From NCBI GenBank assembly GCA_002825465.1, contig PJER01000005.1, positions 42,613-106,612 on the forward strand: a stretch of 64,000 bases of DNA, written 5' to 3'. Every line of letters begins with the position of its first letter. The stretch's first letter is position 1. The translations under genes were made by a program, and so were the position numbers. Shown piece by piece: positions 1-9,656 of the stretch. The notes below the pieces were generated by a model. It was not told the DNA's origin and searched no databases. It saw only the letters and a program-made list of their open reading frames with translations. This stretch comes from Candidatus Thorarchaeota archaeon MP8T_1. GTDB lineage: Archaea; Asgardarchaeota; Thorarchaeia; Thorarchaeales; Thorarchaeaceae.

Positions 1-2
1 TA

Positions 3-74
3 TTCGTCAAAGGGTGGCCTCCGTTCTATGATTATATTTTTGAGAGATTTAAACCTACGTTATATGAGAATTAG
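3..74 (+). CDS. C-terminal end of an upstream gene (partial)
   Basis: The first bases carry an open frame of 23 codons ending in TAG at 72-74. It reads as a plausible protein tail (FVKGWPPFYDY... ending LYEN). Its stop interlocks with the stop of the convergent acetyltransferase by four bases, the same arrangement seen at five other convergent pairs here, which supports it as a real gene end. The rest lies outside the window and no family can be named. Confidence 0.45.
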   Translation, partial: FVKGWPPFYDYIFERFKPTLYEN

Positions 75-550
75 AATATTTTTTCCATTTCGATCTCATC
101 GCGGATTGGAATTCCATGTTTTCCTACGAATGGTAGTTGGGGTTTGATTTTTCGGGATTCCTCTATTGCGTATCGATGAATTGACTTGATCTCATAACCT
201 CTCTTCTGATAGAATCTTAGTGCATCTACATTATCATTAGTTGTTATCAACCAAATACGTTTGCAATCTTTCTCTTTTGCAAGATTTTCAATTTTTTCAA
301 GAAGTGCTGTTCCGACTCCTTTTCCTTCTTCTACTGCATTTAGAGTAATTATCTCTAGTTCATCATTTTCGATATTGTATGTAAGCAATCCTACTCGTTT
401 ATTATTTCTTTCAGCTATGAAACCTGGAAGAAGATCTGCTTCATAGCTAATCCCCCTAGTTACAACTATGTTCGAAGCCCAGTTTTCCAGCAGAATTTCA
501 GTGATCCAATCACTGTCTTCAATAAGTCTTGGTCGAATGCGTATATCCAA
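71..550 (-). CDS. GNAT family N-acetyltransferase
   Basis: A 159-residue protein with the GNAT fold, which transfers an acetyl group from acetyl-CoA to an amine; the substrate cannot be told. The N-terminal strand IRPRLIEDSDWI, the central strand ELEIITLNAVEEGKGVG with the acetyl-CoA pyrophosphate-binding Q/RxxGxG/A-type loop (residues about 66-81), and the C-terminal DALRFYQKRGY motif are all typical. Length is normal for the family. It is convergent with a truncated upstream gene and overlaps its stop codon. It is cytosolic, with no membrane segment or signal. Confidence 0.85.
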   Translation of the reverse strand: MDIRIRPRLIEDSDWITEILLENWASNIVVTRGISYEADLLPGFIAERNNKRVGLLTYNIENDELEIITLNAVEEGKGVGTALLEKIENLAKEKDCKRIWLITTNDNVDALRFYQKRGYEIKSIHRYAIEESRKIKPQLPFVGKHGIPIRDEIEMEKIF

Positions 551-679
551 ATACAGCTAACTCCTTGTTTCTTACGATGAGTTTAAGTGAAAATCAGCTC
601 AAAAATTATTCCCTCTCCAAATGAATTATATCGGATTTTGTTATACATATGGAAATGCAGTCTATAGGAGGAATCTCTA

Positions 680-1177
680 ATCTACAACTATGCTGAAGTT
701 ACAATTCGCAGGGCTACCCTTGGAGAAGTAGATATTATCAAAGAAATTATTGTTGAAGCGTATGAACCAATCAAAAAGCAACTTTCTAGGATGCCTGCAG
801 CATTAACTGAAGGATTGGGAAAGATATCTCGACATATCCAGATGGGTGACCAATATGTAGGCCTTGTAGGAGACACTGTTGTTTCTACCATGAGAGTCAG
901 ATTAGTTGGCAGGGTAGGTGTTATCTCTAGGGTTGCAGTAAGACAAGCATTTCGCGGAAGAAGAATCGGTTCTATGCTTGTCGAGTACGCAGAGAATATA
1001 ATGGCTCATCGAAATGCCTCTGTTATAGAAGTAGAGATTTATGGAGCTGTTGAGACCCAGGTTGATTTCTATAAGAGATTAGGATACGAGGAGACCGGAC
1101 GTCTAGAACGACTCGGTGAAGAAATTGTTGTTATGCAGAAGAGCCTTGTAGAATCTGATTTGGAAATGGAAGATTAG
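680..1177 (+). CDS. GNAT family N-acetyltransferase with a non-canonical or damaged start
   Basis: The protein has the GNAT features: strand one (VTIRRATLGEVD), RVAVRQAFRGRRIGSML with the acetyl-CoA-binding RRxGS loop, and the terminal VDFYKRLGYEETGR motif. The first in-frame ATG, at 791, would delete strand and helix one, yet the conserved N-terminus is encoded in frame back to a stop at 665-667 with no ATG, GTG or TTG. A GGAGGA site at 667-672 sits seven bases before an in-frame ATC at 680, which I take as the working start. Alternatives are a G-to-C change in an ATG at 680-682, or loss of one G after the ATG at 690-692 (restoring MAEVTIRRAT). It overlaps the convergent radical SAM gene by four bases at the stops. 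Confidence 0.8.
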   Translation: MYNYAEVTIRRATLGEVDIIKEIIVEAYEPIKKQLSRMPAALTEGLGKISRHIQMGDQYVGLVGDTVVSTMRVRLVGRVGVISRVAVRQAFRGRRIGSMLVEYAENIMAHRNASVIEVEIYGAVETQVDFYKRLGYEETGRLERLGEEIVVMQKSLVESDLEMED

Positions 1178-2256
1178 GGAATAATCTCGCATCCATTGTT
1201 GAATTCTGGATATCTGAAATCATTGATAGAGATGATACCTTCTTGGATGAAATTCTGAATTTGAGGAAGATATCTTCGTAGAGTGCCAACAAGATGATAG
1301 ACTGTATCGCACACTTTTCTATACCCCATTTCCCCCCAGAGTTTCTCTTTATTTGTAAATAGGCATCTTCCTCCACATGTTCCATACTCTTCACATGATG
1401 AGCAAGGTTCGTCAACTTTCATTATATTTCGAAGGTCTTCTGGATTTGAATTCCAGATATCTCCTACAATTGAAAAATCCCAATCCGGAGAAATGGGGCA
1501 TACTCCAATGCTACCATTGACATGAATCGCAAAAGTATCGATTCCTGAACCGCATCTTAGCTCAGATTCCTCTCCGGTTAGAAGTGTATATGTTATTGGC
1601 ATAAAAGGGACGATTCCTTCGACAACACCTTGCTTCATTTTATCTATCCACTCCTCCACCAATTTTTTGATACCTGGGTTGTATGATTTAGCAACCCATC
1701 TATCAAAGTCCTGCCAATTTCCTTCAGCATCCCAAATCACATTGAGTTGCCAGTGAACATGATGAAATGAAGGCTCTCTAAGATTCAATAGATGTGTAAC
1801 TTCTTTGTAGATATCAGACTCCTGACTCACTGCCATCCGTGCAACTATATCCCCTTGGAATCCAATTTTAGTTAACCATTTGATATTCTCAATAACTCTC
1901 TGATAGACACCTTTTGATCTGTATGAATCAGTAACAGATTCTCTTCCATCAATAGAAACGAGTATTGAGTGAAAACGTCGGGCATAATCTATAGGAATCT
2001 TATTGAGGAGTAAGGCATTCGTTTGTAACATAAACCGTGCTTTTGGAAATTTATTCATTATTTCTATCATTAGAGGAATTCGAAGTGTGGGTTCTCCTCC
2101 ATAGAACATCAATTGAAGGTCATTATCTCTCTCAAGAAAAGATAACAAGTCATCCAATTCATATTGAATATCAGCTTCAGGTCCAGATTCTTCTCCGCCA
2201 TGACAATACTCACAATTGAGATTGCATTTTCTTGTCAAGACGATATGGTAATTCAA
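1174..2256 (-). CDS. Radical SAM/SPASM protein, AF1577-like putative peptide-modifying enzyme
   Basis: A 360-residue radical SAM enzyme. The [4Fe-4S]-SAM cluster motif is C11-x3-C15-x2-C18 (CNLNCEYC), followed by the GGEPTL SAM-binding segment. The C-terminal third is a SPASM-type auxiliary cluster domain with cysteines in CGSG, GVCPIS, CSSCEEYGTCGGRC and a later KVC. The N-terminus NYHIVLTRKCNLNCEYC resembles the AF1577 family (TIGR04084), annotated as putative peptide-modifying enzymes; the assignment is from memory of the motif. No obvious cysteine- or glycine-rich precursor peptide flanks it, so the substrate is unknown. An oxidoreductase or protein-activase role remains possible. Confidence 0.75.
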   Translation of the reverse strand: MNYHIVLTRKCNLNCEYCHGGEESGPEADIQYELDDLLSFLERDNDLQLMFYGGEPTLRIPLMIEIMNKFPKARFMLQTNALLLNKIPIDYARRFHSILVSIDGRESVTDSYRSKGVYQRVIENIKWLTKIGFQGDIVARMAVSQESDIYKEVTHLLNLREPSFHHVHWQLNVIWDAEGNWQDFDRWVAKSYNPGIKKLVEEWIDKMKQGVVEGIVPFMPITYTLLTGEESELRCGSGIDTFAIHVNGSIGVCPISPDWDFSIVGDIWNSNPEDLRNIMKVDEPCSSCEEYGTCGGRCLFTNKEKLWGEMGYRKVCDTVYHLVGTLRRYLPQIQNFIQEGIISINDFRYPEFNNGCEIIP

Positions 2257-2325
2257 AGGACAACACTCCAGCTATAGTATTTTAAAATCTGAAGTTTGCA
2301 TAAAGGTTCCCTTAGGTGCGAAATA

Positions 2326-2733
2326 CTATGTATATTGAAATTCAATGATAAGATCATACTGTCCGCTACCACTGTATGAGTGTACCATCAAGTGCCAGAT
2401 GCCTTCCTCCGGATCCTCCACGATAAAATCTTCTCCCCCTATTTTGTATGCGCTATAATCAAAATAGGAGGTAGAAGGCACGTATCCCTGACTACAATAA
2501 AGATCGAAATCACTTTCTGGACAGTTCAAAACAAAGTGAATGCTTGTTACATTTTCAAAAACTCGTATTGAATGAAACCTACTATCTCCTTCGATTCCTA
2601 TGAACCCTGAGAAGGTGGCATTCTCATTAACATTCACTGGGGCGGGTCGGTTATCTGTAACCATTAAGATACCAATTGCAGAAGCAATTATACCTAGCAT
2701 GATAAATGCATAGATCGCATTATTTCGTTTCAC
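2326..2733 (-). CDS. Small secreted or membrane-anchored protein with PPC-like beta domain
   Basis: A 135-residue protein with an N-terminal hydrophobic segment (about residues 7-25, IYAFIMLGIIASAIGILMV), then a beta-rich extracellular domain. The stretch SDFDLYCSQG...GGEDFIVEDPEEGIWHLMVHSYSGSGQYDLII follows the pattern of bacterial pre-peptidase C-terminal (PPC) domains, which end in a W-x-I/L-x-V-xxYSGxxxYxL strand pair. There is no catalytic domain. It is probably displayed on the cell surface. No operon partner is close. Confidence 0.55.
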   Translation of the reverse strand: MKRNNAIYAFIMLGIIASAIGILMVTDNRPAPVNVNENATFSGFIGIEGDSRFHSIRVFENVTSIHFVLNCPESDFDLYCSQGYVPSTSYFDYSAYKIGGEDFIVEDPEEGIWHLMVHSYSGSGQYDLIIEFQYT

Positions 2734-2873
2734 ACTGTAATACTCCTTGTTGATGTTGTAGAAAACAAATCAGGAAATAATTGTTATTCAGTTGCATCAT
2801 CTTGTGTTACGATAATAGCTCAATCGACAAGCTTATGATTATTTCACTTAAAGTCGATTTGGAGATATAACAA

Positions 2874-4358
2874 TTGAAGAAATTTCCCGCCTTGATTATC
2901 CTCATCTCATTCCTACTACTAACTCCTGTAATAGTGAATGCAAATTCTGAATATACAATGTCTGAATCATCATTTGTATTGTCTGATGAAGGACTTCTAT
3001 CTCCAGTTCCATATGTCTGGCAGGAGATCAATGGATTTTGTGCTTGGGCTGCAACTGCAATAGCTATGGAATATGCAGGAGTTGATGTTTCTCTCTACGA
3101 TGTATTTGCTGCATCAACTATCGGTTTCTCATTTGCTTATTTCAATATCAATGATACAATGCTGATGTTTCCAGGTGCTTTGTACACACAGGCTGAACCA
3201 ACAGATTATCTTGCGGAGCTATATGGATTAGATTATACTCTCTATATCGATACAGATATCCCTAATCTAGAACAGAACCTTCAAGTATGGGAGAGCGAGG
3301 GTCTCACGGTTAATACTCTTGATGGAGAATCTGCTGCTTTTAATTTGATGCGTGACACAATTGACTCTGGATACCCATTACTGATTAGTGTCGACCCTTC
3401 ATGGTTACCAGCTCCTGATTATGATATTCTGCGCGAAGAAGGTCTTACAGGTGGGGGTCATGGAATTGTTTTAGTAGGGTATAATGATACTTCCAATACA
3501 GCTACTTACATTGATCCCGGCGTAGGTTCATTCGGAGATGATTTTGGTTATCCCGAAGACGGGAGAGGTAATTACTCGGTCATTACATATTCTGCCCTGA
3601 ACACTGCATGGTCAAATAGATATTATATTTCAAACACCTTCATTCCTAATGGAGAAACGCCCGTTGCTCCTGATGATAGCCTTGGCCCTTTGATTCGGGA
3701 TAAACTTCTTGGAGTTGGTACTATCTATTCACCAAGTAGCGCAAATGCATATCTTGGTAGCTTTGGAGAGAAGGCATTTCGGGCCATGAGTTCAGATATG
3801 ACAGATGATGGTCTCAAATCATTCCTTTCTGTTTTTGATGGAATCAATAATGAAATTCAATTCAAGGCTTCAGTGATTTTGTTCATTGGATTAGGATTAG
3901 AAGCTCAGGTGACTCTGCAATATCTTTCATATCGAACTGCTCTTCAAGCGCTCCCCTCAATAATGACAGATACAAATCTTACTGACTTTGTTACCGCTGG
4001 CGAACAAGCTCTTCCCTACTTTGAAGTAATAGCTGATAATTCGACTCTCATCTATCCAACAAATATTACAAAAGCTACAGGATTTGTGGCAACAACTTTC
4101 AAAGCAATTGCTGACTCATATAATGAATCAGGTGATATCGATGCTGCCTTTTCTCCATATACCGATGAATTGAATGATATATCCGCAGCACTACTCGGAA
4201 TTGCAAACGCATGGCAGGCTGCAGGTAATGAACTTGTAAAGATATGGCCAAATGATTTCATTTCACAATATGGAACAATACTAGCTTTTGGAATCGGGGG
4301 TGTTGTAACGATAGTAATCATCTTCATCTGGTGGTCTAGTAAGAAACCCTCTCAGTGA
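2874..4358 (+). CDS. Membrane-anchored C39-like cysteine peptidase
   Basis: A 494-residue protein starting at TTG, with a signal peptide (residues 1-23) and a single C-terminal membrane span (about 467-488) followed by a KKPSQ tail. Residues about 44-230 resemble the Peptidase_C39_2 papain-like domain: the nucleophile motif NGFCAW (Cys56), then [12 protein letters not shown] (His196) and IDPG supplying the third residue. The remaining 240 residues are helical and unrecognised. The catalytic domain would face outside. Unlike bacteriocin-processing C39 peptidases it is not fused to an ABC transporter, so a role in extracellular protein or peptide breakdown is inferred. Its stop overlaps the convergent DUF255 gene by seven bases. 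Confidence 0.65.
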   Translation: MKKFPALIILISFLLLTPVIVNANSEYTMSESSFVLSDEGLLSPVPYVWQEINGFCAWAATAIAMEYAGVDVSLYDVFAASTIGFSFAYFNINDTMLMFPGALYTQAEPTDYLAELYGLDYTLYIDTDIPNLEQNLQVWESEGLTVNTLDGESAAFNLMRDTIDSGYPLLISVDPSWLPAPDYDILREEGLTGGGHGIVLVGYNDTSNTATYIDPGVGSFGDDFGYPEDGRGNYSVITYSALNTAWSNRYYISNTFIPNGETPVAPDDSLGPLIRDKLLGVGTIYSPSSANAYLGSFGEKAFRAMSSDMTDDGLKSFLSVFDGINNEIQFKASVILFIGLGLEAQVTLQYLSYRTALQALPSIMTDTNLTDFVTAGEQALPYFEVIADNSTLIYPTNITKATGFVATTFKAIADSYNESGDIDAAFSPYTDELNDISAALLGIANAWQAAGNELVKIWPNDFISQYGTILAFGIGGVVTIVIIFIWWSSKKPSQ

Positions 4359-6436
4359 AGATTCTCGCCAAGAAGTTCAATCATCTGTTTCGCATCTGTA
4401 GTAGGTAACTTGCAATTGTGATCTATGCATACATGAGCAGTTGCCTTTCCATCGAGTGATTCATGAAATTTGGTGTAAGGAGCTAGCTCAGTGATTGCCT
4501 TTCGTTGAGTTTCTGTTCCTCTCAACAGTATGACCTTTCTAGGGATGAAATTCTTTCTCAATAGATCAATCATTTTCTTTGTGTCATCATTGTCTGGATT
4601 CCCTGCAATGACAATCTCGAATGATGGTCCTAGTGCAAAATCCAGTCCCACTAACATCATGGAGTATGCTGATGGTATCCGTGCAACCTCTTCAGAGAAT
4701 ACTCGTCCAATTGATATTGCATAGTCTTCGTATTTGTTGTCTCCCACTAGTCTTGCCAATCTAATTAGATTAAGCATGGATACAGAATTTCCAGATGGCA
4801 TTGCTCCATCATATGCATTCTTTTTACGAACAAGTAGTTCTTCTGCATCATGACTTGTGAAATAGAATCCCGCGTTCTCTTTATCCCAGAATTTTGTCAG
4901 GAGATCATCTGTCAAGTCCTTTGCGCCTCTAAGATACTCTGGTTTGAAAGTTGCCTCATACAATTCTAATAATGCCCAAACCAAGTAGCTATAATCATCG
5001 AGAAATGCCCCTATAGCTACTTCTCCATCCTTGTACCTGTGGTAGAGATTACCATTCTCATCAAGCATTGTTTCAAGAATGAATGAGAGTGCCTTCTCAG
5101 CTGTTTCTACAAATTTCTCATTTCCAAGAATTACACCAGCTTTTGCAATTGCAGCAATCATGAAGCTATTCCAATCTGTCAGGATTTTGTCATCCAAACT
5201 GGGTCTTACTCTACTTTGCCTTCGGATGAAAAGTCTAGTGCGTGCCTCTCTCATCCTCTCATGTTCATTAGCAATATCCACATTATTCTCGAGATGTAAG
5301 ATGTTAAGACCAGTCTTCTCTCGTGTTGTTTCATCCTCAAAGTTGCCTGTTGCATGAACGTTGTAGGCTCTTTTGAAAATAGACACAATATCATCATCAA
5401 GCACTTCATCAATCTCTTTCATTGACCAAGTATAGAACTTACCCTCCTCTCCTTCAGAGTCCGCATTCTCTGCTGAAAAGAAAGCTCCTTCAGGGCTTGA
5501 TAAATCTCGGGTTACATATTCAAAGATATCTTTTACAACACTAGCATATTCGGATTTACCAGTGATCTGAAATGCTTCAGAATATGCTATCATTAGACTA
5601 GCTTGATCATAGAGCATCTTCTCAAAATGCGGAAGTAACCATTCTGCATCAGTTGAATATCTATGAAATCCAAATCCAACATGATCCCAAATACCTCCAG
5701 TTCTCATAGCCTGAAGAGTTTTCTCTACCATGAACAGGGCTCGTTTATTCCCTGTCCTTTTCCAATATCTCTGAATAAGCATCAGATTATGCGCAGAAGG
5801 GAATTTTGGTGCTGAACCAAAACCACCTCTTTCTTCATCAAATCTCTGTGACAACAATGCATAAGCTTGATTGATATCTTCAATTGATAGGTCCTTTCCT
5901 GAATCGACTCCTGTATCATTTGAGAGGATTCTATCAATCTCTGAAATGACCTCAGTAATCTTTCCTTGACCGCTCACCCAGAGTTCTTTGAAACGTTGAA
6001 TCATCTCAAGCATTCCAGGCATATTGTATCGACTCTCTTTTGGAACATAGGTCGCAGCATAGAATGGCTTCTTATCTGGAGTCATTAGAATTGTAAGAGG
6101 CCATCCTCCTCTCCCCGTTATCATCTGAGCGACTTCCATATAGACACTGTCAATATCTGGTCGTTCCTCACGATCTACCTTTATGCTGACAAATGCGTCA
6201 TTCATCAATTTGGCAACTTCTTCATCCTCAAATGATTCGTGAGCCATTACATGACACCAGTGACATGTACTATATCCTATTGAGAGAAAGATTGGTTTGT
6301 TCTCTCTCTTTGCTTTCTCAAATGCCTCATCACCCCATGGATACCAGTCTACTGGATTCTCTGCATGTTGTAATAGATATGGGCTCTTCTCTTGTGCCAG
6401 TCTGTTTTTGTATTTACTACCCTCAGATTCTTTCAT
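4352..6436 (-). CDS. Thioredoxin domain-containing protein of the DUF255/YyaL (SPATA20) family
   Basis: At 694 residues this is a full-length member of the YyaL/SSP411 family. The N-terminal thioredoxin-like domain has the family block [18 protein letters not shown] and a C58-H-W-C61 redox motif ([16 protein letters not shown]), followed by [10 protein letters not shown] and GGWPLT. The rest is an alpha/alpha-barrel similar to glycoside hydrolase six-hairpin folds (for example [12 protein letters not shown] and [11 protein letters not shown]). The family is conserved in all domains of life but its reaction is not established. It is cytosolic and monocistronic. Confidence 0.92.
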   Translation of the reverse strand: MKESEGSKYKNRLAQEKSPYLLQHAENPVDWYPWGDEAFEKAKRENKPIFLSIGYSTCHWCHVMAHESFEDEEVAKLMNDAFVSIKVDREERPDIDSVYMEVAQMITGRGGWPLTILMTPDKKPFYAATYVPKESRYNMPGMLEMIQRFKELWVSGQGKITEVISEIDRILSNDTGVDSGKDLSIEDINQAYALLSQRFDEERGGFGSAPKFPSAHNLMLIQRYWKRTGNKRALFMVEKTLQAMRTGGIWDHVGFGFHRYSTDAEWLLPHFEKMLYDQASLMIAYSEAFQITGKSEYASVVKDIFEYVTRDLSSPEGAFFSAENADSEGEEGKFYTWSMKEIDEVLDDDIVSIFKRAYNVHATGNFEDETTREKTGLNILHLENNVDIANEHERMREARTRLFIRRQSRVRPSLDDKILTDWNSFMIAAIAKAGVILGNEKFVETAEKALSFILETMLDENGNLYHRYKDGEVAIGAFLDDYSYLVWALLELYEATFKPEYLRGAKDLTDDLLTKFWDKENAGFYFTSHDAEELLVRKKNAYDGAMPSGNSVSMLNLIRLARLVGDNKYEDYAISIGRVFSEEVARIPSAYSMMLVGLDFALGPSFEIVIAGNPDNDDTKKMIDLLRKNFIPRKVILLRGTETQRKAITELAPYTKFHESLDGKATAHVCIDHNCKLPTTDAKQMIELLGENLH

Positions 6437-6517
6437 TGAGATTCAAGGGGATGTTATTGTTTTAATTTATTAACTATTGTTTATGTCTGTTATTCCTCCC
6501 CTCCATGTCCATATCAC

Positions 6518-8197
6518 TCAACGAGCTTTGTAGCGAAATTGCTTGTCAAACAACATCTCAAGCTCCTGCAATGTCATCACATCTTGCGGTTCCTTGTCTT
6601 CACGTATATTGATGATCCGTGCAAATCGGAGTGCATACCCAGAAGAGTAAGTTGGACTCTTCTGTATCTCAGCTGCGAGAACTTCTACCACAATCTCTGG
6701 TCTGACCTGAACGATATGCCGATGCGAGGTTATCTCTAAGCTCTTGAGGTCTTGAGTCATCTTCTCGAACTCGTTATCGGTGAGACCTTTGTAGGTCTTT
6801 CCAATCATTACAAACTCACCAGTGTCACCATCCCGTACCGCAAGATGGTAATCAGACAACCATTTGCTTCTTCTTCCGTGTCCCCACTCTGCTGCAATGA
6901 TTATCAAATCCATTGTCTCAAGTGTATGTTTTAGTTTCAACCAGTACCTTCCTCTCACACCAGGAAAATATGGAGAATCTAGTGTCTTAGCAACAAGTCC
7001 CTCATGCCCTAATTCTTGACTCTTGGCAAAGAACTGCTTCACCTTGTGGATGTCATTTGAGACCAATCTCTCTACAATGAACTCGGATGGTACGGTTTCC
7101 TCCAGAATGCCTCTACGCATAGAGTATGGTTCATCCACGAGCGATTGATCCTCTTGGAGCAAAATATCGAATAGTAGAAGTTGTAACTTAGTAGTTTGGT
7201 GTGCCTCCTCGACTTCTCGTGTGCGTCCAAATCGGGTCATCACAATCTGAAAGGGAAATGGCTTTCCAGAATCATCCACAGCAATCACCTCTCCATCCAG
7301 GATGCACCGACTCACTCGTATGTTGTTTTGGACCATATCAACGATGTCTGGAAGACTCTGAGTCACATCCGAGAGTTGCCTTGAAAATATACGAATATCA
7401 TCTTGGTTTTTGTGTATCTGAACCCTTGCTCCATCAAGTTTCAACTCAAAAGCTAAATCGGAATTAATGACGAGGTCTTCTAGGGAATTCATGTCTGATG
7501 AATTTGCTAACATCGGCTTGATGGGCGTCATTATTTTGATAGTGATTTTCTCTACACCTGCTCTTCCTCCCTCTGCAGCTACACGAGCTACATATCCGAT
7601 GTTACCAGAGAAACTCCATGCCCTCCTAACTACATCTCCTTCAACCGAGAAGGCTTCTGCAATTGATTCAGCAAGTAGACCTCCAGAGAGACCTGTTCTC
7701 ATATCATTCAGAATTAATGCAGTGAGGTATCGTAGTTCTCTTGGCGATGCCTCTGCCATGAGTCTAGAAATTCCAGACTGTTTCTCCTTTGTTGATCCTT
7801 TTCCCTTTACTGAGGCTAACCTAGTGAGCTCATTCATCACACCTGAAATTGTCAGATCTTCTCGGAAGAGAAGTTCTTGTTGAGTATGCTTCTTTGATAC
7901 GACTAATGATGCAACTGCTTCACCGGTATCTCCCTCATAGAGAGAGCTGAGGTCTCTGTCATTGAATTCAATGATATTATGAAGCGCATTCAATAATCCC
8001 TTCCAGGATATATTCAGTGTCTGCTCATCGGTTTCTGAGAATATTCTTCCACTAAGTAAAAGTGCTGCTGCTTCAACCTCGCTATTCGGAACCTCATTCA
8101 AGAATGATGCTACAAGTGAAATCTTCTCAGTCCTCTTACTGGTTTGACTCACTGCATCAAGAACCTCTGCAATCCTCTTGAATTCCATAATACACAA
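6518..8197 (-). CDS. lig: ATP-dependent DNA ligase (LigI type)
   Basis: A 559-residue DNA ligase sealing nicks with ATP during replication and repair. The adenylation motif I is ELKLDGARVQI with Lys253 as the nucleotide-bound lysine; motif III (ILDGEVIAVD), motif IV (EGLVAKTLDSPY) and motif V (RYWLKLKH) follow in order. An N-terminal DNA-binding helical domain occupies residues 1-220 and an OB-fold the C-terminus. The encoded start is MCIMEF; the internal ATG three codons on (8188) gives the more usual family N-terminus. Length fits archaeal Lig. Confidence 0.95.
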   Translation of the reverse strand: MCIMEFKRIAEVLDAVSQTSKRTEKISLVASFLNEVPNSEVEAAALLLSGRIFSETDEQTLNISWKGLLNALHNIIEFNDRDLSSLYEGDTGEAVASLVVSKKHTQQELLFREDLTISGVMNELTRLASVKGKGSTKEKQSGISRLMAEASPRELRYLTALILNDMRTGLSGGLLAESIAEAFSVEGDVVRRAWSFSGNIGYVARVAAEGGRAGVEKITIKIMTPIKPMLANSSDMNSLEDLVINSDLAFELKLDGARVQIHKNQDDIRIFSRQLSDVTQSLPDIVDMVQNNIRVSRCILDGEVIAVDDSGKPFPFQIVMTRFGRTREVEEAHQTTKLQLLLFDILLQEDQSLVDEPYSMRRGILEETVPSEFIVERLVSNDIHKVKQFFAKSQELGHEGLVAKTLDSPYFPGVRGRYWLKLKHTLETMDLIIIAAEWGHGRRSKWLSDYHLAVRDGDTGEFVMIGKTYKGLTDNEFEKMTQDLKSLEITSHRHIVQVRPEIVVEVLAAEIQKSPTYSSGYALRFARIINIREDKEPQDVMTLQELEMLFDKQFRYKAR

Positions 8198-8371
8198 CTT
8201 ACAGATTGTTTCTTTTTAGTTGTCTGTTTTGAGTCTAGTTTTCCTATCATCTTTCATTGATAATCATTCCCAATGATGAATCAGATTATTATCTATTGTA
8301 AGACCAATGCTAAGATTTACTCATAACTTATGCTTTATTTAGATTGGATAAGAAATGGTCGCGGTGATTAG

Positions 8372-9016
8372 GTGGGCGATTCGGTCAATTCGGAAAAGAG
8401 TAGTGAAAGTAGATTCGCTAGTATTAAGATTAAAATCCTAAGCTATGGTAGTCTACTTCTACCCTTGGCCTCATCAATGCCTCCGTTTTGGAGTGGATTG
8501 ATGACAGTTCCTTTCATACTCTATCTACTTGGTCTGATTGGTAGTGTCACTGTAACTCCTTTCCCAGCAAGTATCTATAATGTCATGCTGATTTTCGGGT
8601 CGTTACTATTGATACTTTATTGTGTTGTTTATCTCTGGATCAAGAAAAAAGGAGGTAAACTAGTCACTTCAGGACCATATAGAATTGTTCGTCATCCTCA
8701 GTACTTTGCTGTAACTATCTTCACACTAATCACAACATATCAGAGCCTTTGGATTTTACTTCATACATTTGGTATTGGTTGGTTATCTACTGAAGGAACT
8801 TGGATGTTATGGATTGGAATGTTGATTGCATATATTGGAATTGCCTCGTATGAAGAGTTACATTTACAGAATGCGTTTGGTTCAGAATGGGAGGAATACC
8901 GTAAACGCGTTGGCTTTCTAATTCCTTTTGTAAAATTCAAATCACGGATGATTGAAGGAGTCATCTGTCTTCTGATTCCGATAATTGTTCTTTATGTAAG
9001 CCTTTACCTCTTTTAG
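8372..9016 (+). CDS. Isoprenylcysteine carboxyl methyltransferase (ICMT)-like membrane protein
   Basis: A 214-residue integral membrane protein with about five hydrophobic segments. The cytosolic SAM-binding signature of the ICMT/PEMT superfamily is clear: GGKLVTSGPYRIVRHPQY (about residues 96-113) and the C-terminal EELHLQNAFGSEWEEYRKRV. In this fold those blocks bind S-adenosylmethionine. Whether the acceptor is a prenylated protein, a lipid or a small molecule cannot be judged; many prokaryotic members are uncharacterised. The GTG start is preceded by a GGTGAT ribosome-binding site at 8363-8368. Confidence 0.75.
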   Translation: MGDSVNSEKSSESRFASIKIKILSYGSLLLPLASSMPPFWSGLMTVPFILYLLGLIGSVTVTPFPASIYNVMLIFGSLLLILYCVVYLWIKKKGGKLVTSGPYRIVRHPQYFAVTIFTLITTYQSLWILLHTFGIGWLSTEGTWMLWIGMLIAYIGIASYEELHLQNAFGSEWEEYRKRVGFLIPFVKFKSRMIEGVICLLIPIIVLYVSLYLF

Positions 9017-9137
9017 TTGCACAGATATCTTCTAGATTGTGCTCAGGAACCTATTGGTGAGTGTAAATAAATCTACAATACTTTAAATCTCCTCGAAATA
9101 AAAGTAGAAACAAAAGCAATTGATTGTGGTGATTTGA

Positions 9138-9644
9138 ATGGACAGACGGATTGGAGTTTATGCGGTAATTGGTATTGCTGTTGTTGTATTCGGATTATTG
9201 TTCGCAACACTTCCTTCTGAGCGAATCCTTCTTCAGAAGGAGTATACATCCTTAGAGGTCTATCCAACTTATTACTATACTAACTTTACAGTAACTAGTT
9301 CAGACCTTAATGCAGAACTCTCATTAGATCTCGAATATGACCCGAATGATAATTACTCAAATTGTTTGACAATCTTTGCCCTTTATAATCTGTCACTTCA
9401 ACAATTCGAGGAGACCTTCAATTCTACTTTAGTAAAAGAAAAAATGGTTGGTGAGGATTGGAAAAAAAGTGATTTTGGCGCGTTCTGGGCTGGTTGGTTT
9501 GTTGGTACCAAGAGCTTTCCATTTGGGGACTCAATCCCTCCTGGTGAATATGTCTTTGTCTTCTGGATTGAACCAGATGATCCGATAACTGGTTGGTCTG
9601 CGACAGTCACAGCTTCGTTAAGTACAAGACTACTTCGTTTCTAA
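9138..9644 (+). CDS. Small membrane-anchored extracellular protein, unknown function
   Basis: A 168-residue protein with one N-terminal hydrophobic segment (residues 7-25) and a beta-rich domain containing several N-x-S/T sequons (NFT, NYS, NLS, NST), as expected for an archaeal surface protein anchored by an uncleaved signal. The ATG follows GGTGAT by four bases, which fixes the start. The family is not recognised. The layout resembles the protein at 12455-13039, although no clear sequence identity is visible. Confidence 0.6.
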   Translation: MDRRIGVYAVIGIAVVVFGLLFATLPSERILLQKEYTSLEVYPTYYYTNFTVTSSDLNAELSLDLEYDPNDNYSNCLTIFALYNLSLQQFEETFNSTLVKEKMVGEDWKKSDFGAFWAGWFVGTKSFPFGDSIPPGEYVFVFWIEPDDPITGWSATVTASLSTRLLRF

Positions 9645-9656
9645 TAGTTCCTTGAT

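Noticed and set aside
2807..3031. Minus-strand 74-codon frame across the C39 peptidase start
   Set aside because: It is antisense to the signal peptide and N-terminus of a well-supported gene and has no recognisable feature.
7467..7883. 138-codon plus-strand frame inside the DNA ligase gene
   Set aside because: It is antisense to conserved ligase motifs and has serine/proline-rich, non-protein-like composition typical of a shadow frame.
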